From NCBI GenBank assembly GCA_947481595.1, contig CANKHC010000012.1, positions 1 to 32,280 on the forward strand: a stretch of 32,280 nucleotides of DNA, read 5' to 3'. Under the pieces are notes generated by a model. It searched no databases and had not been told where the DNA came from. It saw only the letters and a list, made by a program, of their open reading frames with translations. Origin of the DNA: Fidelibacterota bacterium. GTDB lineage: Bacteria > Pseudomonadota > Alphaproteobacteria > Rhodospirillales > Rhodospirillaceae. Below are positions 23,593-30,870 of the stretch, one piece after another (position 1 is the first letter of the stretch; every line of letters starts with the position of its first letter). The position numbers and the translations under genes were made by a program.

Positions 23593-24451
23593 GGGCGATC
23601 ATCTCGGGGTGGATTTCGCGGAAGTCGGTGCCGGCGGCGAAGGACCCCACCCATTTGATCTTGCGGCCGCTCTCGTCGTCGAAGGCGAACCAGCGCATCT
23701 GCATAGTCCAGCGCGAGCGCTGGCTGACATTGTTGCCGGAGGTATGGATCGTCAGGAAATCGATCAGCAGGAGATCGCCGGCGGCGGGAACAGGCGTGAC
23801 CTGCGGGTAACGTGCCATCAGCCGCTCGAGCTCGTGGATATGGAATGAGTTGGAAATCTCCTGGTAGCTGCCGGTGCCGAGCTTTTGATCGGGCAGAACC
23901 TGGCGGAAGCGGATTAGCGGTTCCTGGTGCGAGCCCTTGCAGAGGATGACCGGGCCCATCTCGGGGGTCAGGTCGACCAGCGAGGCCCAGAACACCACGC
24001 CGCTGCGGCTGCGAAGCTGCGAGAAGTAGTCGTTGTGCCAGATCGAGTTGAAGCGGCTTTCGCCGGGGTTGTCGATGCGCATGCCGTAGCCGCCGGCGGC
24101 GATGCCGGGGGCATTCGACTTGCGGAGCTGGCGTAGGACGGCTTCGTGCTTTTCCGAAGCCAACAGGCGCATGAAGGCTGGGAGCTGCTTGGCGGCGTCG
24201 TACACCATCCCACCCAAGCGGCGGTCGCGGGCGATCAGCCTCTGATAGCCGGCATCGAAGGTGGCAGGGCTAAAAGGGGGCAGCTCCAAACCCGGGGCGT
24301 GGTCGGCCGCGATCAGGCAAATGATGTCGTAGATGCTCTTTTGGATGGGCAGGATTTCGCCCTTGAGATCGTAGAAATCCTTTATCAGCAGGAAACCGTC
24401 GGCTTCAAACTGGTGGATTTGGGCGGGCGAGAGGGTATAGGTCTGGGACAT
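23585..24451 (-). CDS. Phytanoyl-CoA dioxygenase (PhyH) family oxygenase
   Basis: A 288-aa Fe(II)/2-oxoglutarate oxygenase. The metal triad is H139/D141 (WHNDYFSQ) and H236 (DFLTIHTSGNN), with Arg245 or Arg247 as the 2-oxoglutarate partner. The N-terminus IHQFEADGFLLIKDFYD is the typical PhyH start. It is the first gene of the minus operon, divergent from rfbF over 117 bases with an inverted repeat between. In glycan and antibiotic clusters PhyH enzymes hydroxylate or epimerise sugars or acyl side chains, so it may add or oxidise a group on the branched sugar; the substrate is inference. No clear ribosome site precedes the ATG. Confidence 0.92.
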   Translation of the reverse strand: MSQTYTLSPAQIHQFEADGFLLIKDFYDLKGEILPIQKSIYDIICLIAADHAPGLELPPFSPATFDAGYQRLIARDRRLGGMVYDAAKQLPAFMRLLASEKHEAVLRQLRKSNAPGIAAGGYGMRIDNPGESRFNSIWHNDYFSQLRSRSGVVFWASLVDLTPEMGPVILCKGSHQEPLIRFRQVLPDQKLGTGSYQEISNSFHIHELERLMARYPQVTPVPAAGDLLLIDFLTIHTSGNNVSQRSRWTMQMRWFAFDDESGRKIKWVGSFAAGTDFREIHPEMIAHD

Positions 24452-24471
24452 ATTGGCTAAACTGCTGTATC

Positions 24472-24503
24472 GCCGTAAATATCTAGTTTACGGCCCGTTT
24501 ACG
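24472..24503. promoter_or_regulatory. Inverted plus direct repeat between the divergent sugar operons
   Basis: GCCGTAAA (24472-24479) and TTTACGGC (24487-24494) form a perfect 8-bp inverted repeat with a 7-base centre. A further GTTTACG copy at 24497-24503 repeats the one at 24486-24492 exactly 11 bases on, one helical turn. Three phased half-sites in a divergent promoter gap look like a regulator binding site controlling both operons. No regulator gene is adjacent. Confidence 0.55.
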
Positions 24504-24568
24504 ATGCAGAGCCGACAATAGCACCTTGGAGCCAGCCCGATGAGGGCGTCAAAGCGGGGCCGCGTTAA

Positions 24569-25339
24569 ATGAAAGTCGTCATTCTTGCCGGAGGGCTTGG
24601 CAGCCGTTTGGCCGAGGAAACTCATCTGCGGCCCAAGCCGATGATCGAAATCGGCGGGCGGCCGATCCTGTGGCACATCATGAAGATCTACGAGACCCAT
24701 GGGTTGACCGATTTCGTCGTCTGCCTGGGCTACAAAGGTCACGTGATCAAAGACTTTTTCGCCAATTACGCGCTCTACAGCGCCGATGTGACCTTTGACC
24801 TTGGCAAGGATACCATCGAATTCCACCAAAAGGCGCGTGAGCCTTGGCGAGTGACCCTGGTGGAAACGGGATTGCAGACCCTGACCGGGGGGCGTTTGAA
24901 GCGTGTGCGCGAGTATGTAGGCGACGACGACTTTTGCATGACCTACGGCGACGGCGTCGCCAATGTCGATATCAAGTCTTCGATCGCATTCCACCGCAGT
25001 CATGGCCGCATGGTTTCGCTGACCGCCGTGCAACCCTTGGGACGCTACGGCGCCATCGACCTGGATGGGGTGAAGGTCAAACGTTTCGTCGAAAAGCCCA
25101 GGGGCGATGTCGGCTGGATCAACGGCGGGTTCTTTGTGCTGTCCCCGCGCGTGCTTGACCACATTGAGGGCGACCGCAGCAGCTGGGAAACGCATGTGCT
25201 CGAGCACCTGGCGGCCGATGATCAGGTGCGGGCGTTCCAGCACGATGGCTTCTGGCAGGCCATGGACACGCAGCGCGACAGGGATCACCTCGAGGATCTG
25301 TGGAAGTCCGGCCAAGCGTCGTGGAAAGTATGGGACTAG
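24569..25339 (+). CDS. rfbF: Glucose-1-phosphate cytidylyltransferase
   Basis: Makes CDP-glucose from CTP and glucose-1-phosphate, the entry step for CDP-linked deoxysugars. At 256 aa it has the expected length. The N-terminus MKVVILAGGLGSRLAEET and KPMIEIGGRPILWHIM are the nucleotidyltransferase signature; YGDGVANVD (metal-binding Asp, about 131), GRYGAIDLDG, FVEKPRGDVGWINGGFFVL and the C-terminal FWQAMDTQRDRDHLEDLW are typical of the RfbF branch rather than the dTDP or UDP enzymes. It is the first gene of a four-gene plus operon and overlaps rfbG by 10 bases. The ribosome site is weak. Confidence 0.97.
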   Translation: MKVVILAGGLGSRLAEETHLRPKPMIEIGGRPILWHIMKIYETHGLTDFVVCLGYKGHVIKDFFANYALYSADVTFDLGKDTIEFHQKAREPWRVTLVETGLQTLTGGRLKRVREYVGDDDFCMTYGDGVANVDIKSSIAFHRSHGRMVSLTAVQPLGRYGAIDLDGVKVKRFVEKPRGDVGWINGGFFVLSPRVLDHIEGDRSSWETHVLEHLAADDQVRAFQHDGFWQAMDTQRDRDHLEDLWKSGQASWKVWD

Positions 25340-26400
25340 ATCCTGCGTTCTGGGCAGGGCGGCGCGTTTTTGTCACCGGCCACACCGGCTTCAAAGGCGG
25401 CTGGCTGGCGCTGTGTTTGCACTACCTCGGTGCACGCGTCACAGGCTTTGCCCTGGAACCTTCCACGACACCCGATTTTTTCAGCCAGGCTGAGGTTGCG
25501 CGCGCGCTGGCCGGCGATCATCGCGGCGACATTCGCGATCGGGCCCCTTTTGAGCGGGCCGTAAAGGACGCGGCACCTGAAATCGTCTTCCACCTCGCAG
25601 CCCAAGCTTTGGTGCGTGAGTCCTACCGCAATCCACTCGAGACCTTTGCGACCAACGTCATGGGCACCGCCCACCTGCTCGAAGCGCTGCGCGGGGTGTC
25701 CGGCGTGCAGGCGGCAGTCGTAGTGACCAGCGACAAGTGCTACCGCAATGACGGCAAAACGTACTCCTTCGCCGAGGGCGACGCCCTGGGCGGAGATGAT
25801 CCTTACAGCGCCAGCAAGGCCGGCGCCGAAATCGTCACCCATGCTTACAAGGCGAGCTTTCCGGCGGGAGGCTCCCTTCCCGCGCTTCCACCGACGGTCA
25901 CGGCCCGCGCCGGCAATGTCATCGGCGGCGGCGACTGGAGCGCTGACCGGTTGGTGCCCGATTGCATCCGCGCCTTCAACAAGGGTGAGCCGGTCACGCT
26001 GCGCAATCCCGAGGCGGTGCGGCCGTGGCAACATGTTCTTGAGCCGGTTTACGGTTATCTCCTGCTGGCGGAGCGCCTGGCGAAAGGGCGCGATATGCCT
26101 GCCGAATGGAACTTTGGGCCGGGTGCGGAAAGCCACGCCTCGGTCGCGACCGTCGCGGGAACCATTGCGCGTCATTGCGGCGGCAAGGTTGTTCATCAGG
26201 CCGATAACTCCGGCATGAAAGAGGCCCAGGTCCTGAGGCTCGACAGTTCGCGTGCGCACAGTCTCGGCTGGCACCCGGCGTGGCCGCTCGACAAAGCTTT
26301 GAGCGAAACCGCGCGCTGGTATGACGCCGCGCGGGCCGGCGGATCGATGCGGGCCTTCACCATGGCGCAAATCGCTGATTACATGCGCGGCGGCGCCTGA
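25330..26400 (+). CDS. rfbG: CDP-glucose 4,6-dehydratase
   Basis: NAD-dependent extended SDR that converts CDP-glucose to CDP-4-keto-6-deoxyglucose. In the 356-aa form it shows GHTGFKGGW (17-25) for NAD, HLAAQALVRESYRNPLETF, the catalytic TSDK (133-136; Thr/Asp/Lys) and Tyr159-x3-Lys163 in PYSASK, then AGNVIGGGDWSADRLVPD and RPWQHVLEP, all characteristic of RfbG. I selected ATG 25330, inside the end of rfbF, because it gives the usual short leader before the Rossmann strand; GTG codons at 25300 and 25321 are also open. Its product feeds the C-methyltransferase and aminotransferase downstream. Confidence 0.96.
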   Translation: MGLDPAFWAGRRVFVTGHTGFKGGWLALCLHYLGARVTGFALEPSTTPDFFSQAEVARALAGDHRGDIRDRAPFERAVKDAAPEIVFHLAAQALVRESYRNPLETFATNVMGTAHLLEALRGVSGVQAAVVVTSDKCYRNDGKTYSFAEGDALGGDDPYSASKAGAEIVTHAYKASFPAGGSLPALPPTVTARAGNVIGGGDWSADRLVPDCIRAFNKGEPVTLRNPEAVRPWQHVLEPVYGYLLLAERLAKGRDMPAEWNFGPGAESHASVATVAGTIARHCGGKVVHQADNSGMKEAQVLRLDSSRAHSLGWHPAWPLDKALSETARWYDAARAGGSMRAFTMAQIADYMRGGA

Positions 26401-26405
26401 ACCTC

Positions 26406-27644
26406 ATGCAGTGCCGCAGTTGCGCCCGGCAGATGACCGCGACCGTCCTTGATCTAGGCACGGCGCCGCCTTCCAACGCCTATTTGACGGCGGCGGACCT
26501 GCACAAAACAGAAGCCTGGCTGCCGCTGCGGATTGGCGTTTGTGAAAACTGCTGGCTGGTGCAGACCGAAGACGTCGTCGCCGCCGATGTGTTGTTCGAC
26601 AAGGATTATGCCTACTTCAGCTCGACCTCGAGCACCTGGCTGTCTCACGCGAAATCCTACGTCGATGCGATGGTGGCGCGCTTTGGATTGAACGGCGCGA
26701 GTCTGGTGCTGGAGGTGGCCGCCAACGACGGCTACTTGCTGCAATACGTTCAGGAGCGCCGGATTCCCAATTACGGAATCGAACCGACGCTGAGCACTGC
26801 GACGGCGGCGCGGGCCAAGGGGCTCGACATCATCACCGCGTTTTTTGGGCAGACATTGGCTGCTGAACTGTGCAGCAAAGGGCGGCAGGTTGATCTGCTG
26901 ACCGCCAACAACGTTTTCGCCCACGTCCCGGATGTGAATGACTTTGCCGCCGGGATTGCGACGGTCCTTAAGCCGACCGGTGTCGCGACCATCGAGGTGG
27001 CACACATCCTATCTCTGATCCGCGAGAACCAGTTCGATACCATCTATCATGAACACTATTCCTATTGGTCCCTGGCAGCGGCGGAGCATCTGCTGGCGCG
27101 CCATGGGCTGCGCGTATTCGATGTGGAATTGCTGCCGACGCATGGGGGCAGCTTGAGGCTTTTCCTGCAGCGCGCGGATACGGGCTCGCAGCGCGATGGG
27201 GCGGGCCTGACATCCGTGCGCAGCCTGGAAGCCGCTGCCGGACTTCAGAGCCGTGCGGCTTACGAGGGCTTGCAAACAAGAGCAAATGCCGCGCGCGACG
27301 GGTTGGTGCGATTCCTGACCGAGGTGAAGTCGCGGAAACAAAGCATTTGTGCCTACGGGGCGGCGGCCAAGGGCAACACTCTCCTCAATTTCGCGCGCGC
27401 GGGTCCTGACCTGTTGCCGTGGGTGGCCGATGCCAGTCCCTCCAAACAGGGCAAATACCTGCCCGGCAGCCGGATTCCCGTGCTGCACCCCGAGCGGATC
27501 GCCAGCGAGCGCCCGGGTTGGATTTTTATTTTGCCGTGGAACATCAAAAACGAGATCATGCAGCAACTGCGCTTCACATCGGCCTGGAAGGCGAAGTTCG
27601 CCGTCGCCATCCCTGCCCTGCAAACCTTTGACCCAACCGCATGA
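26406..27644 (+). CDS. Sugar 3-C-methyltransferase-like SAM enzyme (TylC3/TcaB9 type)
   Basis: A 412-aa protein with the architecture of nucleotide-sugar 3-C-methyltransferases such as TcaB9: N-terminal zinc site (C3, C6, C46, C49), SAM motif VLEVAANDGYLLQY (101-114), and DTIYHEHYSYWSL (211-223), whose Tyr and His residues form the catalytic base region in that family. The C-terminal domain has ICAYGAAAKGNTLLNF and SPSKQGKYLPGSRIPV. These enzymes methylate C3 of 4-keto-6-deoxy nucleotide sugars, exactly the product of RfbG, making a branched sugar. It lies 5 bases after rfbG and 9 before the aminotransferase. The stereochemistry and donor nucleotide specificity are inferred from context. Confidence 0.93.
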   Translation: MQCRSCARQMTATVLDLGTAPPSNAYLTAADLHKTEAWLPLRIGVCENCWLVQTEDVVAADVLFDKDYAYFSSTSSTWLSHAKSYVDAMVARFGLNGASLVLEVAANDGYLLQYVQERRIPNYGIEPTLSTATAARAKGLDIITAFFGQTLAAELCSKGRQVDLLTANNVFAHVPDVNDFAAGIATVLKPTGVATIEVAHILSLIRENQFDTIYHEHYSYWSLAAAEHLLARHGLRVFDVELLPTHGGSLRLFLQRADTGSQRDGAGLTSVRSLEAAAGLQSRAAYEGLQTRANAARDGLVRFLTEVKSRKQSICAYGAAAKGNTLLNFARAGPDLLPWVADASPSKQGKYLPGSRIPVLHPERIASERPGWIFILPWNIKNEIMQQLRFTSAWKAKFAVAIPALQTFDPTA

Positions 27645-27653
27645 CGTTTTGAA

Positions 27654-28763
27654 ATGACCCTGACGAAGATCAGCTATACGCGGCCTTCGATCACGGAACT
27701 CGAAGTGAGCTATGCCACCGAGGCCGTACGCACCGGCTGGGGGCCGAAGTGCTACGACTACATCTACCGGTTTGAAGGCGCGTTCCGGGAGTTCACCAGC
27801 ACCCAGTATGCCGCGGCGACCTCGAGCTGTACGGGTGCACTGCATCTGGGTCTGGCTGCGCTGGGCATCGGCGCAGGTGACGAGGTCATCATCGCCGACG
27901 TCAACTGGATCGCCTCGGTCGCACCTGTTGTGCATCTGGGGGCCACGCCGGTCTTTGTCGATATCCTGCCGGATACCTGGTGCCTCGACCCGGCGCGCGT
28001 CGAAGCCGCGATCACGCCGCGCACCAAAGCGGTGATCGCCGTGCATCTTTACGGCAATGTCTGTGATCTGGACCGCTTGGCGGACATCTGCCGGCGCCAC
28101 AACCTCATCCTCATCGAAGACGCCGCCGAGGCAATTGGGTCGCAGTGGCGCGGCAAGCAGGTCGGCAGCGTCGGGCGTTTTGCGACGTTTTCCTTTCACG
28201 GCACCAAGACCGTCACCACGGGCGAAGGCGGCATGCTGGTGACCAATGACCAGGCGCTGCATTCCATGGTCCAGGCGCTGAACAACCACGGCCGCCTGCC
28301 CGGCCAGAATAAGCAGTTCTTTCCGGAAGTCGTCGGCTACAAGTACCGGCTTTCCAACGTGCAAGCGGCCATCGGCTGCGCCCAAATGGAGCGCCGCGCG
28401 GAGTTGATCGCCGGCAAACGGCGGGTGTTTCAGTTTTATGCCGAGGCCCTGAAAGGCCTGCGCCACATCGCCCTGAACCCGGAGCCTCCCGGAACCGTGA
28501 ACGGCTATTGGATGCCGAGTGCCGTATTCTCAAAGGAGTCCGGCGTGACGCAGGAGCAGATGCTGAAAGCCTTTGTCGCGGCGGGCATCGATGCGCGGGT
28601 GTTCTTTTGTCCTTTGAGCTCGTTGCCGATGTTCAAGGCCAAGCCGGAGAACCGCGTGAGCTATGACCTGCCGATGCGCGCGATCAATTTGCCGAGCTAT
28701 TCCGAGATGACCGAGGCCGACCAGCTGCGCGTCGTCGGCGTCCTGAAACAGCTTCATCCTTAG
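27654..28763 (+). CDS. DegT/DnrJ/EryC1/StrS-family sugar aminotransferase
   Basis: PLP-dependent sugar aminotransferase of 369 aa, most like perosamine-synthase-type 4-aminotransferases. FSFHGTKTVTTGEGG (179-193) contains the PLP-binding Lys185, and IEDAAEAIGS the ring-nitrogen Asp156. RfbH- and ColD-type dehydratases have His in place of that Lys, so C3 deoxygenation is unlikely and C4 amination of a 4-keto sugar is favoured. The N-terminal ITELEVSYATEAVRTGWGPK and TSSCTGALHLGLAALGIGAGDEV are classical for the fold. It ends the CDP-sugar operon; a VOC protein gene follows after 10 bases with its own strong ribosome site. Confidence 0.94.
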   Translation: MTLTKISYTRPSITELEVSYATEAVRTGWGPKCYDYIYRFEGAFREFTSTQYAAATSSCTGALHLGLAALGIGAGDEVIIADVNWIASVAPVVHLGATPVFVDILPDTWCLDPARVEAAITPRTKAVIAVHLYGNVCDLDRLADICRRHNLILIEDAAEAIGSQWRGKQVGSVGRFATFSFHGTKTVTTGEGGMLVTNDQALHSMVQALNNHGRLPGQNKQFFPEVVGYKYRLSNVQAAIGCAQMERRAELIAGKRRVFQFYAEALKGLRHIALNPEPPGTVNGYWMPSAVFSKESGVTQEQMLKAFVAAGIDARVFFCPLSSLPMFKAKPENRVSYDLPMRAINLPSYSEMTEADQLRVVGVLKQLHP

Positions 28764-28773
28764 GGAGATCCCC

Positions 28774-29355
28774 ATGACGGAAACGCAGAATTTGGGCCGG
28801 CGCCGCCTTTTGCAGCGGCTGACGGGCGGGATGGCGGCGGTCGCTGCCTGGGCGGCGGGTGCGCAATCCGCCAAAGCCGCCGAGGGACCGCCGGCCGGTG
28901 GCGCGCTGGGTGCGGCCGGGACGTCGTTCGCCCTGCTGGCGACGTTCGTCACGAATCTCGAACGCTCGGTGAAGTTCTATCAGGCGCTGGGTTTCGACGC
29001 CGGCAATGTGACGAAATTACCCGTGGGTGAAGCCGGCAGCCCGCGCGCGCTGACGCTGTATCAGACCAAGGGCAAGATTTCGAGCATCAGCCTGAAGAAG
29101 GACGGCATGACTCTGGAACTGCTGTGCATCGAAGACCAGGACGTTCCGCCGAAGCGCACCGCGCGCGCACAGGGGCTCAGCCACATCTCGCTCAGGGTCG
29201 ATAGCGTGAGCCGCGTCGCCGGGGTCATCAAAGCCAACGGCGGGACCGTGCGCGACGATACGAAGATCACCGCAGGCCCTGCGGGCAAGGAAATCAACAT
29301 CGTGCTGGCCACCGATCCTGATGGCAGTGGCTTGGCCTTGCTGGGGCCGGCGTAA
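28774..29355 (+). CDS. Tat-exported VOC (glyoxalase/bleomycin-resistance fold) protein
   Basis: A 193-aa protein with an N-terminal twin-arginine signal (GRRRLLQRLTGG, hydrophobic stretch, cleavage near AKAA) followed by one vicinal-oxygen-chelate domain: FALLATFVTNLERSVKFYQALGF, LELLCIEDQDVP, LSHISLRVDSVSRVAGVIKANGG and a DPDGSGLALLG end. Periplasmic VOC proteins are less common than cytosolic ones. Possible metal ligands His and Glu are present (LSHISL, TLELL) but the set is incomplete, so catalysis is uncertain. GGGAG is well placed before the ATG. It is 10 bases from the aminotransferase and may share its mRNA without sharing its role. Confidence 0.88.
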   Translation: MTETQNLGRRRLLQRLTGGMAAVAAWAAGAQSAKAAEGPPAGGALGAAGTSFALLATFVTNLERSVKFYQALGFDAGNVTKLPVGEAGSPRALTLYQTKGKISSISLKKDGMTLELLCIEDQDVPPKRTARAQGLSHISLRVDSVSRVAGVIKANGGTVRDDTKITAGPAGKEINIVLATDPDGSGLALLGPA

Positions 29356-29377
29356 GAGAAAACGACCCCTCCCTAAC

Positions 29378-29397
29378 CCTCCCCTTTCAGGGGGAGG
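29378..29397. repeat. Short GC-rich hairpin, REP-like
   Basis: CCTCCCC (29378-29384), loop TTTCAG, GGGGAGG (29391-29397). The flanking CCCTCCCTAACCCTCCCC run resembles interspersed palindromic elements seen between convergent genes in many proteobacteria. No T run follows on the plus strand, so termination of the VOC gene here would be weak. A copy count in the genome would settle its nature. Confidence 0.4.
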
Positions 29398-29400
29398 AAT

Positions 29401-29439
29401 AAAACCAAACAAAAAGGGCGGTCCTTGCGGACCGCCCTT
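29401..29439 (-). terminator. Intrinsic terminator, convergent genes
   Basis: AAGGGCGGTCC (29414-29424), tetraloop TTGC, GGACCGCCCTT (29429-29439): a perfect 11-bp stem. On the minus strand it is followed by TTTGTTTGGTTTT, a fair U tract, so it serves mainly the secreted-protein gene ending at 29463; it may also stop plus-strand transcription from the VOC gene. Confidence 0.85.
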
Positions 29440-29462
29440 CTGCATTTCAGTGTCAGCCGAGA

Positions 29463-30581
29463 TTAGCGGCTGGCCGTCTTCTTGCCTTTGGGGCCGGTCA
29501 TGGACACGGCGAAGGCCGGAACAGCATCGACGAAGTAGGCGTTCGAGATGTCGCGGTTCTCGCCGGTCTTCGGATCCGGGTTGGCATCGGCCGAGCGGCG
29601 CAGGTTCCAATAAACGCCGACCCAGTCGGAGCCCATGTTGGCCTGGTTGCCGCTGGAGAGCGTATCTTTCCACGGCTGGTAGCCGCCGATGACGCCACGG
29701 AGCGAGCCGTCCGGCTTGAATTCGAAGCGGACCTGGGCCTTGTCCAGCTGGACCTTCGGATAGGCCATTTCCTCGCCGAAGACGGCCAGGATGTAGCCGG
29801 GCGACTTCAGGGTGACCATGCCGTTCTTGATCTGACCGGCCAGCTCGTGGTGGTTGCGCGGGTCGGTGTTGACGCGGAAGGTCATGTCGCGCAGCACGTT
29901 CGACTGTGCATCGCGCTCGACGTGCTCAACGGCGACGTCGAAGGTGACGGTGACATCGCCGTCCTTGCTGAGGTCTTCACCGGTGAGAGTGATCAGCCAA
30001 GCGGGCATGCCGCCCTTGATAACTTCCCAAGCCGACAGATAGGCGCCGGGGGTGATCTTGTCGTCGCCGCGGAACACGGTCTGGCAGCCGGTGGCGCGGA
30101 AGAATTGGTTATCGACGCCCTTGACCTTGGTGAACGGGTCTTCGAAGCCGGTGGGCTGATCGGCGCCTTTGCCGTCGAGGTCGAAGCCGACCGCCGTCGG
30201 GCCGTCGATCATGTGCAGGCCGGGATCGATCGCCGAGGCCGGGTTGACCCAGGCATTGACCTGCTTGCCGTTGACCTTGCCGCGGAAGATGACCGCGCGC
30301 GCCCACGGGGTGTTGTAGCCGCCGAACATCGTGGTGTCGTCGACGGTGGTCTTGAGGTGCGCCACTTGGTCCTTGCTGTAACCAGCGGCCAGAAGGTCGA
30401 GTTCGTATTGCTCACCGACCGGGATGTTGACGCCCTTCGAGCAGTCGCCGTCCTTGTTGTAGGAGGCCGGAGCAAACATGCTCACGACATAGCTGCGCGA
30501 CTCAGCGAAGGCCGGCGCGGATACGGCGACCAAGGCGGTGGCCGAGAAAAGACTTCCAATCAGGCGGCTGCGGATTTTCAT
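29463..30581 (-). CDS. Secreted protein of unrecognised family (372 aa)
   Basis: I cannot name this family. The product has a signal peptide (MKIRSRLIGSLFSATALVAV, cleavage near APAFA) and a 345-residue mature part without membrane helices, so it is periplasmic or secreted. Notable patches are TMFGGYNTPWARAVIFRGKV, GFDLDGKGADQPTGFEDPF followed by GVDNQFFRATGC, and near the end GVIGGYQPWKDTL and VYWNLRRSADANPDPKTG. Two cysteines (C47, C166) could form one disulfide. I have a faint memory of similar GVDNQ...A.GC patterns in uncharacterised secreted proteins but cannot assign a domain. ATG 30581 has GGGAG about 6 bases upstream; a TTG at 30593 is less likely. It is divergent from the beta-helix gene. 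Confidence 0.8.
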   Translation of the reverse strand: MKIRSRLIGSLFSATALVAVSAPAFAESRSYVVSMFAPASYNKDGDCSKGVNIPVGEQYELDLLAAGYSKDQVAHLKTTVDDTTMFGGYNTPWARAVIFRGKVNGKQVNAWVNPASAIDPGLHMIDGPTAVGFDLDGKGADQPTGFEDPFTKVKGVDNQFFRATGCQTVFRGDDKITPGAYLSAWEVIKGGMPAWLITLTGEDLSKDGDVTVTFDVAVEHVERDAQSNVLRDMTFRVNTDPRNHHELAGQIKNGMVTLKSPGYILAVFGEEMAYPKVQLDKAQVRFEFKPDGSLRGVIGGYQPWKDTLSSGNQANMGSDWVGVYWNLRRSADANPDPKTGENRDISNAYFVDAVPAFAVSMTGPKGKKTASR

Positions 30582-30775
30582 GACGTCTCCCAAGATAAAA
30601 GCATCGCCCCAAAGCTATATCCCCTGGGGGCCCGTATATATAGACGCAGATCTTCCTCATATCTACCGGCGCTGGGGGAGGATTTTCAACATCCTCATCG
30701 TGGGGGCGGGCGGCGTCCCTTGCCCTTACATTTCACATAACCCGTTGATATAAATATGTAAATACTCGGGATTGT

Positions 30776-30801
30776 TTTCCGCGATGCGATGCTCGCGGAA
30801 A
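30776..30801. promoter_or_regulatory. Nine-bp inverted repeat in the divergent gap before the beta-helix gene
   Basis: TTTCCGCGA (30776-30784) and TCGCGGAAA (30793-30801) are perfect inverted repeats around TGCGATGC. The element lies 69 bases upstream of the beta-helix start, inside the 289-base gap shared with the divergent secreted-protein gene. It is either an operator or an mRNA-leader hairpin. The rest of the gap holds AT-rich patches (around 30738-30763) that could carry promoters but no site I can define. Confidence 0.45.
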
Positions 30802-30870
30802 TATGACATCCTTTCGGGCAGCAGGAGGCGTAGCATCCCCTTGTACAACGGCCATTAGGGGGGACTTTCC

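Noticed and set aside
27654-28763. DegT-family protein as an RfbH-type C3 dehydratase
   Set aside because: RfbH has His in place of the PLP lysine and an iron-sulfur site; this protein keeps Lys185 and lacks a cysteine cluster.
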